From Thermus albus (lineage in GTDB: Bacteria; Deinococcota; Deinococci; Deinococcales; Thermaceae), in assembly GCF_022760855.1 (NCBI RefSeq), contig NZ_JAKTNR010000001.1, positions 62,001 to 126,000 of the forward strand: a stretch of DNA of 64,000 nt, written 5' to 3'. A program made the translations under genes and the position numbers. Positions within the stretch are counted from its first letter, which is position 1; each line of letters starts with the position of its first letter. The notes under the pieces were generated by a model. It saw only the letters and a list, made by a program, of their open reading frames with translations. It had not been told where the DNA came from and searched no databases. Shown here piece by piece: positions 8,816-16,945 of this stretch.

Positions 8816-10053
8816 ATGCCGAAGCGCCGTTACGCCGGGTTACTGGAGCAGTTCCTGGAGAGTGAGGCTAAAGGGGGGTTGGTTCTTTTCTTGGCCGCTC
8901 TTCTTGCCTTTATACTGGCCAACTCTGCGGGGGCTTCAGGCTATTTTGGGTTGCGGGAAATCCCGGTGGGCCTGCGCTTTGGGGGTTTCTCCTTGGAAAA
9001 GCCCCTGCTTCTTTGGATCAACGATCTCTTGATGGCCCTTTTCTTCTTGCTGGTGGGCTTGGAGCTCAAGCGGGAGCTGGTTTTCGGTGAGCTTAAAGAC
9101 CCAAAAAGGGCAGGGCTTGCCTTGGCGGGTGCGTTGGGGGGGATGGCGGTACCAGCCCTTCTGTACCTCATGCTCAATCCCAGTATGCCCGAGGCCCGGG
9201 GTTGGGGGGTGCCCATGGCCACCGATATCGCCTTTGCCCTCGGGGTGTTGGCCTTGGTACCCCGGGTACCTCTGGGCCTAAAGCTTTTTCTCACTGCTTT
9301 GGCCATTGTGGACGACCTGGGGGCCGTCTTGGTAATCGCCATCTTTTACACGGGGGGCTTAGAACCCCTACATCTGGGCTTGGCGGCCCTAACCTTGGGG
9401 CTAGGCCTGCTCCTAAACCGCATGGGGGTCTGGTACCTGTGGCCGTACATGCTCCTGGGATTGCCCCTTTGGTATTTTGTCCTCCAGTCCGGCCTCCACG
9501 CCACCTTGGCTGGGGTGCTTCTGGCCTTGGCCATTCCTTTGCGGCGGGCTAGACCCTTCCAAGGAGCTACTTCTGCCCAAGATCCGGAGGATCTGGAGGG
9601 GGAGCTGGAGGGCCTCGAGGAGGAGGTGGAGGAGGCCCAAAGCCCTTTACACCGCCTGGAGCACACCCTGCATCCCTGGGTAGCCTTTGGGGTCTTGCCG
9701 GTTTTTGCCTTTTTAATGCCGGGGTTGCCCTGGGAGGGTTAGGACTCGGCCCGGTGGCCTGGGGCGTAAGCTTGGGCCTTCTTTTGGGAAAGCCCTTGGG
9801 CATCTTCCTTTTTTCCTGGCTGGCCTTGCGGTTGGGTCTGGGCGCCCTGCCCGAGGGTGTGAACGTAAAGTCCATGGTGGGTGTGGGTTTGTTGGCGGGC
9901 ATCGGCTTTACCATGGCCCTCTTCATTGCGGGCCTGGCCTTTGAAGGGGACCTTTTGGACCAGGCCAAGGTGGGGGTGATGGCCGCCTCCTTATTGGCCG
10001 GGCTTTTGGGCTTCACTCTGGTGCGGGCTTCCCTTGACAGGGGCCGGGTGTAG
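8816..10053 (+). pseudogene. nhaA: Na+/H+ antiporter NhaA, interrupted by a -1 frameshift
   Basis: A sodium-proton antiporter of the inner membrane that would be about 412 residues if the frame were whole. The first frame (8816-9742) holds most helices and the two essential regions TDIAFALG and IVDDLGAV. It also has an acidic cytoplasmic segment (about residues 245-280). The second frame (continuing to 10053) holds [11 protein letters not shown] and [17 protein letters not shown]. The shift lies at a run of five T (9710-9714). One more T would restore FAFFNAGVAL, the usual family sequence, and join the frames. It may be a real mutation, a sequencing error in the run, or a slippage site. Confidence 0.85.
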
Positions 10054-10060
10054 GTCCAGG

Positions 10061-10639
10061 ATGAGGGGCGTGGTTGGCGTTTTGGCCCTACAGGGGGATT
10101 TCCGCGAGCACAAGGAGGCATTGAAGCGGCTTGGGATCGCGGCCAAGGAGGTGCGCAAGAGGGAGCACCTGGAGGGGGTTAAGGCCCTCATCGTGCCCGG
10201 CGGCGAGTCCACCACCATCGGCAAGCTGGCCCGGGAGTACGGGATTGAGGAGGAGGTGCGAAGGCGGGTAGAGGAGGACTCCCTTGCCGTCTTCGGCACC
10301 TGTGCTGGGGCCATATGGCTTTCCCGGGAGATTTTGGGTTATCCGGAGCAACCCCGGTTAGGCGTGCTGGATGTGGCCGTGGAGCGGAACGCCTTCGGCC
10401 GCCAGGTGGAGAGCTTTGAGGAGGACCTGGAGGTTTGGGGCTTGGGGCCCTTTCACGGGGTCTTCATCCGGGCCCCCGCCTTCCGCCACCTGGGGGAGGG
10501 GGTGGAGGTGCTTTCGGAACTAAAGGGGCTTCCGGTGTTGGTGCGCCAGGGGAAGATCCTTGCCAGCGCCTTCCATCCCGAGCTCACGCTGGACCCCAGG
10601 CTTCACCGCTACTTCCTGGAGATCTCGGGGGTGGTCTAG
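10061..10639 (+). CDS. pdxT: Pyridoxal 5'-phosphate synthase, glutaminase subunit PdxT
   Basis: A 192-residue class I glutamine amidotransferase that supplies ammonia to PdxS. Family blocks are [13 protein letters not shown] at the start, [11 protein letters not shown], the nucleophile cysteine in FGTCAGAI and the His/Glu of the triad in [11 protein letters not shown] 10061 is used because it matches the normal PdxT start. The longer frame would only add tail-end nhaA sequence. Its stop shares bases with the stop of the convergent asnS. Confidence 0.97.
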   Translation: MRGVVGVLALQGDFREHKEALKRLGIAAKEVRKREHLEGVKALIVPGGESTTIGKLAREYGIEEEVRRRVEEDSLAVFGTCAGAIWLSREILGYPEQPRLGVLDVAVERNAFGRQVESFEEDLEVWGLGPFHGVFIRAPAFRHLGEGVEVLSELKGLPVLVRQGKILASAFHPELTLDPRLHRYFLEISGVV

Positions 10640-11952
10640 GGCCGCATCCGGGTGTACATCCTTGGGAAGGGTATGGCCTCCCGCACGTGGCTAAGGCCAG
10701 AGATCCAGGCCACGGTGCGCTCCAGGCCCAACCCGAAACCCGAGTGGGGTACGCTGCCGAAGCGCCTTAGGTCCAGGTACCAGTCGTAGACTTCTTCGGG
10801 TAGCCCAAACTGGCGGATCTTTGCCTTTAAGAGCTCCAGGTCGTGGATCCTTTGGCTTCCCCCGATGATCTCCCCGTAGCCCTCGGGGGCCAGAAGGTCG
10901 TCGTTCAGGACCAGCTCCGGGTCCTCTGGGTCGGGCTCCATGTAGAAGGCCTTGATGCGGGCGGGGTAGCGCTCTATGAAGACGGGCCGGTCAAACTGGC
11001 GGCTGATGGCGGCCTCGTGGGGGGCCCCGAAGTCCTCCCCGTAAGGGAGGGGGGGTACCTCGGGGTCCTTTTCCGCCAGCCGGCTCACCAAGGCCACGGC
11101 TTCCTTGTAGGTGAGGTGGGGGTAGCGGCCCTCGGCGGCGGGCTCCAGGGCCTTGGGGTCCCGCCCAAGCATCTCCAGCTCCTTGGCCCTCCTTTCTAAA
11201 ACCCGGCCCACCAGATGGCTCACCAGCTCCTCCTGCAAGGCCATGTTCTCCTCGTGGGTCATGAAGGCCACCTCGGGTTCCACCATCCAAAACTCCAGGA
11301 GGTGGCGGCGGGTCTTGCTCCTTTCGGCGCGGAAGGTGGGGCCAAAGGTGTAGACCTTGCCGTAGGCCAAAGCCCCGGCCTCGGCATAAAGCTGCCCGGA
11401 CTGGGAGAGGTAGGCCTTTTCCCCGTCAAAGAGGTCCACCTGAAAGAGCTCGGTGGTGCCCTCCACCGCACTGGGGGTGAGGATGGGGGCGTCAAAGCGC
11501 AGAAAACCCCGCTCGGCGAAGAAGTCATGGATGGCCCTTTCCAGCTCGTCCCGGATGCGCATCACCGCAAAGGGGCGGCGGTGGCGGAGCCAAAGGTGGC
11601 GGTGGTCCATGAGGAAGTCAATCCCGTGCTCCTTGGGGCCGATGGGGTACTCCCCCTGGGGCAGGCTTACCACCTCGAGGCTCCTCACGGAAAGCTCAAA
11701 GCCTCCAGGAGCCCGTTCGTCCCGTCGCACCAGGCCGAAGACCCTTAAGGCGGTTTCCTGGGGTAGGTGGTCCGCCTGCTCAAAGACCTCCTCCGGCACC
11801 TCCCCCCGGAAAAGGGTGGCCTGGAGGAAGCCGGTGCCGTCCCGGAGGATGAGGAAGTGGATCTTGCCCTTGGAGCGCTTTTGGTAGAGCCAGCCCCTAA
11901 GCTCCACCTCCTGGCCCTCGTGCTTGGCGATCTCGTGGATGAAGACCCGCAT
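10636..11952 (-). CDS. asnS: Asparaginyl-tRNA synthetase
   Basis: A 438-residue class IIb synthetase that charges tRNA-Asn. An N-terminal OB-fold anticodon domain (about 1-100, [14 protein letters not shown]) precedes the class II core. Motif 2 is [21 protein letters not shown] and motif 3 is [13 protein letters not shown]. The absence of a GAD insertion and the HLLEFWMVE sequence separate it from bacterial AspRS. A -10-like TAGGAT at 11967-11962 lies 9 nt before the ATG. The gene overlaps pdxT tail-to-tail by 4 nt. Confidence 0.95.
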   Translation of the reverse strand: MRVFIHEIAKHEGQEVELRGWLYQKRSKGKIHFLILRDGTGFLQATLFRGEVPEEVFEQADHLPQETALRVFGLVRRDERAPGGFELSVRSLEVVSLPQGEYPIGPKEHGIDFLMDHRHLWLRHRRPFAVMRIRDELERAIHDFFAERGFLRFDAPILTPSAVEGTTELFQVDLFDGEKAYLSQSGQLYAEAGALAYGKVYTFGPTFRAERSKTRRHLLEFWMVEPEVAFMTHEENMALQEELVSHLVGRVLERRAKELEMLGRDPKALEPAAEGRYPHLTYKEAVALVSRLAEKDPEVPPLPYGEDFGAPHEAAISRQFDRPVFIERYPARIKAFYMEPDPEDPELVLNDDLLAPEGYGEIIGGSQRIHDLELLKAKIRQFGLPEEVYDWYLDLRRFGSVPHSGFGLGLERTVAWISGLSHVREAIPFPRMYTRMRP

Positions 11953-11981
11953 ACCCTATCTATCCTAAGGGGCCTAGGGGC

Positions 11982-12014
11982 GTTTACCCCGTGTTTACCT
12001 GGGGCACCTACACT
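11982..12014 (+). promoter_or_regulatory. Direct GTTTACC repeats upstream of a secreted-protein gene
   Basis: Two copies of GTTTACC (11982-11988 and 11993-11999) are offset by 11 bp, one helical turn. They end 9 bp before a -10-like TACACT (12009-12014). OmpR/PhoB-family regulators bind 11-bp-spaced direct repeats in place of a -35, and an OmpR-type regulator is encoded 0.7 kb downstream. The regulatory link is inference. Confidence 0.35.
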
Positions 12015-12034
12015 GGGCTTTGGAGGTGAAGGAG

Positions 12035-12676
12035 ATGATTAAACGGTGGCTCTTAGGGCTTTTGGCAGCGGCTTTTGGTCTTTGGGGCCTCGCTAAGGAG
12101 GATCAGGGCGCCTGGGCTGAGGTCTATGCGCATGGCCGGTTGGTAGCCGAGGGAAGCTTGGAGCAGGCTTCTTCCCTCCAGCTTCAGGCCCAAGGAGGGG
12201 TAGAGGTAAAGCTCCACCTGGAGGGGAAGGTGTACACCTTTACCGTGGCCCGGATGGGCAAGACCCTCGGGGAGACCAAGGTCTGGCTCAACGGCCAGAT
12301 GATGGCGTTGGCCAAAGCGGCTGCCGAACTCCAGGCGGCCCAGGAAGGAAAGAAGGACTTGGCCGTCTTTTGGAAGGAGGGCCGGGTGGTGGGTTTGGTG
12401 GAGGTCAACCCCAACGCCCGGGTATCCCCTGAGGGGGCAACCGAGGTGACTCTCATCATCCACGGGCGGGAGCGCACCCTTCAGGTTTACCATGCAGGGA
12501 GCACGATGGTGGACGTCAGCGTTAACGTCGACGGTCGGGTAAGGGGTTTGCTGGAGGTGGCCCACGAGGCTCAGGTGGGAGGAGTCTCCCAGGGAGAGGG
12601 AGCAAATGGGGCTGAGGGGCGCGGCCAGGGAGGGGTGCATCTGAGGATCGGGATTGGCATTGGCGGGGGCAGGTAA
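12035..12676 (+). CDS. Secreted protein with duplicated beta-rich module, unknown function
   Basis: A 213-residue exported protein that I do not recognise. Residues 1-20 are a signal peptide (MIKRWLLGLLAAAFGLWGLA). Two related segments follow, about 25-95 and 110-180. Each has a VEVKL/TEVTLI strand, a hydrophilic turn (HLEGKVYTFTV and HGRERTLQVYHAG) and a closing helix or strand. The C-terminus is glycine-rich (GGVHLRIGIGIGGGR). ATG 12035 is preferred over TTG 12020 because GGAGGTGA (12022-12029) is correctly placed. The gene ends in a strong terminator and is followed by a two-component system that could control it. Confidence 0.7.
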   Translation: MIKRWLLGLLAAAFGLWGLAKEDQGAWAEVYAHGRLVAEGSLEQASSLQLQAQGGVEVKLHLEGKVYTFTVARMGKTLGETKVWLNGQMMALAKAAAELQAAQEGKKDLAVFWKEGRVVGLVEVNPNARVSPEGATEVTLIIHGRERTLQVYHAGSTMVDVSVNVDGRVRGLLEVAHEAQVGGVSQGEGANGAEGRGQGGVHLRIGIGIGGGR

Positions 12677-12685
12677 ACAGGTTGT

Positions 12686-12721
12686 CCCGGCCCCCCTTGA
12701 CCTCGAGGGGGGCCGGGTTTT
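12686..12721 (+). terminator. Intrinsic terminator before the response regulator gene
   Basis: An 11-bp perfect stem, CCCGGCCCCCC with GGGGGGCCGGG, a 10-nt loop and TTTT. It separates the secreted-protein transcript from the two-component genes. Confidence 0.85.
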
Positions 12722-12735
12722 GGAATGGGAAAGGC

Positions 12736-13398
12736 GTGCGCATCCTGGTGGTGGAGGACGAGCTGGACATTGCCGAGCCTGTAACCCTCTTTTTATCCCG
12801 GCATGGATATGAGGCGGTGTGGGCCGGCAACCAGGAGGCTGCCTGGGAGGAGTTTTTGGCGGCCGAACCCGCCATGTTGATCCTGGATGTGATGTTGCCC
12901 GAGGGGGAGGATGCGGGGTTCCGGTTTGCCCAACAGGTGCGTGAGGGGGGGTATTCCGGTCCCATCCTCTTTCTGACAGCCAGGGATTCCCTGGAGGACC
13001 GGGTGGCCGGGTTGAACCTGGGAGGGGATGATTACCTGGTCAAACCCTTCGCCCTGGAGGAGCTTCTGGCTCGGGTTCGGGCCCTTCTTCGCCGGGAGGC
13101 CCAGCACAAAGGAGGGGGTTGGCAGCGCGGGGATCTCAAGGTGGATTTCCTGGCGCGGAAGGCCTACTGGAAGGGGAGGGAGGTTAGCCTTACGGTAAAG
13201 GAGTTCGCCCTGTTGGAGACCCTATGCCTGAATCCCGATCGTCTTTTTGCCCCCGAGGAGTTGGCGGACCGTCTATTTCCGGGGCGTGATACCGCGGTGA
13301 GAATGGTCCGGATCTACGTTCACCGCCTTCGGCGGAAGCTCTCTCCAAAAGTGGTGCGTACGGGGGCAGGAGGGTATGGTCTGGGGCTTTCGCAGTAG
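12736..13398 (+). CDS. OmpR-family DNA-binding response regulator
   Basis: A 220-residue transcription regulator. The N-terminal receiver domain has the acidic pair VVEDE, phospho-acceptor LILDVMLP, FLTARD and the lysine in YLVKPF. The C-terminal winged-helix domain contains LTVKEFALLETL and RIYVHRLRRKL. GTG 12736 gives the standard start MRILVVEDE; the longer frame would run through the terminator. The sensor kinase gene overlaps its 3' end by 23 nt, so they form one unit. Confidence 0.93.
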   Translation: MRILVVEDELDIAEPVTLFLSRHGYEAVWAGNQEAAWEEFLAAEPAMLILDVMLPEGEDAGFRFAQQVREGGYSGPILFLTARDSLEDRVAGLNLGGDDYLVKPFALEELLARVRALLRREAQHKGGGWQRGDLKVDFLARKAYWKGREVSLTVKEFALLETLCLNPDRLFAPEELADRLFPGRDTAVRMVRIYVHRLRRKLSPKVVRTGAGGYGLGLSQ

Positions 13399-14620
13399 GT
13401 TGCTGCTGGGGGTAGGGTTGGCGGTGGGGGTTTCGGCTCTGGCCCAGCTGGGCCTGGGGTATTGGGCTTTGCTGCGCACCTCGGAAGCGGTGGCCCAAAG
13501 GGAGCTCCTCCTCTTTGCCCAAAGCCTCTATCAGGCTTTAGACTTTACGGGGCCTTTACCTACCCTTAAAGCGGAGGGTTATAACCTTCTCCTGCCCTTT
13601 TCGGGGGGCAGGGCGCGGGTTACCAGGGAAGGTCGGATATACCTCAGCTATGGCGGTCCCTTCCCGGTTGCTTCCCCCTTGGGGGAATACCGAACGGAGA
13701 GCGGTTGGATAAGCCGAGCCTGGGCCTTGCCGCAGGGGTACGCCTTGGAGGTGGCCCTTCCTGTTCCCAGCTTAGGGTACGCGCTAGGAGCGAGCATTTT
13801 GGCCTTTCCCTTAGCCTTAGCCTTGGCCTTAGGCCTTACCTTTGCCCTCTTGAAGAGCCTGCTCCGTCCCCTTGGAGAGTTGGCCCGGGCCACAGAGGCC
13901 CTTTCCCGGGAGCGCTTTCCAGAGCCCGTGCCGATTCCTGCAGGGGAGGATGAGCTTGCCACCTTGGCGTGGAGTTTTAACCGCATGGTGGAGGCGGTGA
14001 GGGGTTTTTTGGAAAGGGAGCGGGCGTTTACCCGCCACGCGGCGCACGAGCTGAGGACGCCCGTGGCGGCCCTGCGCAGCCAGCTGGAGGCTTTGGAGCA
14101 AGGTCTGGTGTCCCAAGAGCGGGCTCTCCCCCGTCTGAAGGCGCAGATTGCCCGCCTCGAGGGCCTTTTGCGGGACCTGCTGGCGTTGGCGCGGGGCGAG
14201 ATGACCCGGGAGCCCGTTCGGCTGAGGACCCTCCTGGAGGAGCTTGGTCGGGAATGGCCGCGCCCGGTCTTCCGGGTGGAGACGGAGGGAGAGGTCTGGG
14301 GACCTCCCGAACTCCTGCGCCAGGTGGTGGCAAACCTGTTGGCAAACGCGTTTCGCCACGGCTGCCCTCCGGTGGAGGTGGGGTTATGGGAGGAGGGGGA
14401 GTGGGTGGTCCTCAGCGTGCGGGACCACGGCCCCGGGGTGCCAGAGGCCCGGATACCCGCGCTGGGTAGCCCTTTTCAAAAGGAACCTTCCTCCCCCGGT
14501 TCGGGTTTGGGCTTGGCCTTGGTGCGTCAGACGGTGGAGCGGCTGGGGGGCAGGGTCCGGTGGGGAAACACCCAGCCTGGTTGGCAGGTGGATATATGGT
14601 TGCCCAAGGGCGCTCCGTAA
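13376..14620 (+). CDS. Sensor histidine kinase (EnvZ/QseC-like)
   Basis: A 414-residue membrane kinase paired with the preceding regulator. There is a TM helix near residues 8-30, a periplasmic sensing region of about 100 residues, and a second TM near 132-158. A HAMP linker follows, then the H-box RHAAHELRTPVAALR. The N-box is NLLANAFRHG, G1 DHGPGVP and G2 GSGLGLALVRQ. The ATG lies inside the regulator gene. The signal sensed is unknown; a periplasmic cue is implied by the topology. Confidence 0.92.
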   Translation: MVWGFRSRLLLGVGLAVGVSALAQLGLGYWALLRTSEAVAQRELLLFAQSLYQALDFTGPLPTLKAEGYNLLLPFSGGRARVTREGRIYLSYGGPFPVASPLGEYRTESGWISRAWALPQGYALEVALPVPSLGYALGASILAFPLALALALGLTFALLKSLLRPLGELARATEALSRERFPEPVPIPAGEDELATLAWSFNRMVEAVRGFLERERAFTRHAAHELRTPVAALRSQLEALEQGLVSQERALPRLKAQIARLEGLLRDLLALARGEMTREPVRLRTLLEELGREWPRPVFRVETEGEVWGPPELLRQVVANLLANAFRHGCPPVEVGLWEEGEWVVLSVRDHGPGVPEARIPALGSPFQKEPSSPGSGLGLALVRQTVERLGGRVRWGNTQPGWQVDIWLPKGAP

Positions 14621-15228
14621 AGGGTTGGGCGGTGGTGCTTTGGTTCTTAGGGTGGGGGTTGGCTTTAGAGCTGCCTCCCCTGCCCCTTCCCCCTGTGCTT
14701 CCCCCCCGCCCGCCTTCTCTTCCCCTACCCGGTACCCCCTCCCCTTCCGACCAGGCCCCGCAGCGCTTTTATGGTCAGGTCACCTGGAGCGATGGCCAAA
14801 CCCTGCTGGTGGGCGGGGTGCCACTCCTGGGTTCTTCCCCTTGGATGGCGCTTTTGATTCCGGGGATGGCGGTGGAGGTGGAAGGAAGCTGGGAAGGCAA
14901 AGGGTTTCGCCTACAGCAACTAAAGATCGTGGCCCCGGCCCGCTTCGCTTATTACCGGGGACCGGGAGCGGCCGTGGATCAGGGGAGCTATCGGGCGCTG
15001 GAGCTTTGGACGGTGGAGGATGGGGGTACCGTGAGGACCTTGGCCTTGAGGGCCGCCCCGGAGGGGGCCAGTGTGGTGCTGGTGGCGTACTGGGATGGGC
15101 AGCGTTTCCTGGCCTTGCCCTCAGGGCTTCGGCCCCCTCCTCCCGGCCTGGCGCCAGGATGGGTGGAGGGGATTGGGGTTTACCGGGAAGGCCGGGTCAC
15201 CTGGATGCGGTTCAGGCCGTTCCCCTAA
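14596..15228 (+). CDS. Exported protein of unknown function after the two-component pair
   Basis: A 210-residue protein that I do not recognise. It has an N-terminal hydrophobic export segment, a proline-rich stretch (about residues 28-50, LPPVLPPRPPSLPLP) and then a beta-rich region with GMAVEVEGSWEGKGFRLQQL. That region resembles the OB-like fold of DUF5666-type proteins. ATG 14596 overlaps the kinase gene by 25 nt; GTG 14632 is a shorter alternative that would still keep most of the hydrophobic segment. Likely in the same operon as the two-component genes. It overlaps the convergent HAD gene by 4 nt at the stop. Confidence 0.7.
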   Translation: MVAQGRSVKGWAVVLWFLGWGLALELPPLPLPPVLPPRPPSLPLPGTPSPSDQAPQRFYGQVTWSDGQTLLVGGVPLLGSSPWMALLIPGMAVEVEGSWEGKGFRLQQLKIVAPARFAYYRGPGAAVDQGSYRALELWTVEDGGTVRTLALRAAPEGASVVLVAYWDGQRFLALPSGLRPPPPGLAPGWVEGIGVYREGRVTWMRFRPFP

Positions 15229-16052
15229 GGCGTTTGCCTGGTTAAAAGGCTGGAAAGGGCCTCCTCTAGGCCGCAATCCTCCACCCGGGCCACCACCCGC
15301 TTGGCCGCGGCCTTGACCCTGGGGGAGGCGTTCCCCATGGCGATGCCCAGGCCCACCCCTTGGATGAGCTCCAGGTCATTTTCCCCATCCCCCACCATGG
15401 CGGACTGGGCCAGGGTAAGGCCGTAGCTTTCCGCCACAAAGCGGGCGGCGGTGAGCTTGCTCACCCCCCGTTTGGTGAGGGAAACGAAGCGCACCCCAGG
15501 CATCCGGGGGCTTTCCGCCACATGGGCCTGGAGTTCCTGGGGTAGGGCCTGCAGAAAAAGCCCCAAAGGGGCTTGGGTTTCGCCCAGCACCTGAAGGCGG
15601 ACCAGAGGGCTTGCAAGCGCGAGGAGGTCCGCTTCTTCGGCGGCCACGCCCAGGAGTTCCTGGTGGGCCTCTAGGAGGGGGTTTGCTTCCTCCACGAAGA
15701 ATCCTCCATCGGCGGTGTAGCCTTCCAGGGGAAGCTCGAGCCTGCGGGCCAGCCGAACCGCTTCCCGGGTGGCCTCATGGGGTAAGGCCTCCACCAGGAG
15801 GGGTTGGATGGGCGGGGAGTGGGGATCCCGGGAAAAAGCCAGGACCACCGCCCCCGACTCAAACACGTGCAGGCCCGTGGGGTCCAGCCTGCGGGCGTAA
15901 GCCAGGGCGTGGCCCCGACCCGGCCGGCCGGTGATGAGGCTAAGCCGTACCCCCTGGTTCCTAAGGGCTTCTGCCGCGGGCCAGACGCAATCTGGGACTC
16001 CGTCCCTACCCACCAGGGTGCCGTCCACATCTATGAAGACCAACCCCACCAT
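15225..16052 (-). CDS. HAD-superfamily Cof-type hydrolase
   Basis: A 275-residue phosphatase of the HAD IIB subgroup. Motif I is FIDVDGTL (nucleophile and acid Asp), motif II LITGRPG, motif III a lysine in the SKLTAARF region and motif IV GDGENDLELI. A cap domain lies between. The substrate, probably a sugar or cofactor phosphate, cannot be assigned. Its ATG overlaps the upstream phzF-like stop (ATGA), and it is the last gene of the hisS-aspS run. Confidence 0.88.
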   Translation of the reverse strand: MVGLVFIDVDGTLVGRDGVPDCVWPAAEALRNQGVRLSLITGRPGRGHALAYARRLDPTGLHVFESGAVVLAFSRDPHSPPIQPLLVEALPHEATREAVRLARRLELPLEGYTADGGFFVEEANPLLEAHQELLGVAAEEADLLALASPLVRLQVLGETQAPLGLFLQALPQELQAHVAESPRMPGVRFVSLTKRGVSKLTAARFVAESYGLTLAQSAMVGDGENDLELIQGVGLGIAMGNASPRVKAAAKRVVARVEDCGLEEALSSLLTRQTP

Positions 16053-16945
16053 CAGAGTTCCCCAGCAAAGACCTGGACCGCTTCCCCACCGATCTGGACC
16101 CCATAGGGCTGGCCGGTGGGGCTATACTCCACCACCACCTCCACCACCCCGGGGTTACCCAGGCGGTGGCCTTGGTAGATGGTGAGGACCACCCGTCCCT
16201 CCCTCCGGGGCACCACCCCAGCCCGGGCCAACAGGGCCCCCAAGGCGGCGTTGGCGGAGCCCGTTACCGGGTCCTCGGGGATGCCCAAGAGGGGGGCGAA
16301 GTCCCGGGCGTAGAAGCTCCTTGGCCCCATGGGAGCGTAGGCGTGCACCGTGGCCACTTCTAGCTTCCGGGAAACCGTTGTCAGGGCCGCCATCTCCGGC
16401 TCCAGGGCGTCCACTACCCCGGGGGCGATCAGGGGGACAAAGAGGCTCCAAAGCCCGGTGTAGGCGATGCCGTAGGGCAGGCCCCGGTGCAGGTAGCGCT
16501 CGTCGGAACCCAGGGCCTCGAGGACCTCCTTCAAGGCCTGGTAGGGAGGGAGGTCGCGGAACCTGGGGGCAGGGCCCCGCACCAAGGCTTTCTTGGGCTC
16601 CCCGGCCTCATAGAGGATCTCCACCGGCAGGGCCTCCGTGGGGGTGTGAAGGTAGAGCCGTTCGGTGCCTTCCGGGGCCAGGCCCAGGCGCACCAGGGTC
16701 AGGCCCAGGGCCAAGGCGGCATGGCCGGAGAACTCCACCTCCCCTGTAGGGGTGAAGAAGCGCACGGAAAAAAGGGTGCCTTGTTTTTCCGTGACAAAGG
16801 CGGTTTCCGGCTCGCCCAGGCGCCGGGCAAGGCTTTGCATTTCCTCCAGGCCCATCCCCCTGGCATCCAAAACGAGGGCCACCCGGTTCCCGGCTCCCGG
16901 GGTGGAAGCGAAGGCGTCCACGATCACGTAGGGAATCCTAGCCAT
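16052..16945 (-). CDS. PhzF-family isomerase/epimerase
   Basis: A 297-residue protein of the diaminopimelate-epimerase-like fold. It begins [19 protein letters not shown], has the conserved glutamate context LGEPETAFV, and carries EFSGHAALA and [16 protein letters not shown] in the C-terminal half. Family members catalyse isomerisations without a cofactor. No phenazine genes are present, so a phenazine role is not implied. It overlaps the aspS 3' end by 8 nt. Confidence 0.88.
   Translation of the reverse strand: MARIPYVIVDAFASTPGAGNRVALVLDARGMGLEEMQSLARRLGEPETAFVTEKQGTLFSVRFFTPTGEVEFSGHAALALGLTLVRLGLAPEGTERLYLHTPTEALPVEILYEAGEPKKALVRGPAPRFRDLPPYQALKEVLEALGSDERYLHRGLPYGIAYTGLWSLFVPLIAPGVVDALEPEMAALTTVSRKLEVATVHAYAPMGPRSFYARDFAPLLGIPEDPVTGSANAALGALLARAGVVPRREGRVVLTIYQGHRLGNPGVVEVVVEYSPTGQPYGVQIGGEAVQVFAGEL

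Noticed and set aside
10034..10062. TTGACA at 10034 considered as a pdxT promoter
   Set aside because: No acceptable -10 at 16-19 bp; the nearest TAGGTC is only 11 bp away.
16052..16945. Phenazine biosynthesis role for the PhzF-like gene
   Set aside because: The family is broad and no other phenazine genes are present; the neighbours are tRNA synthetases and a HAD hydrolase.
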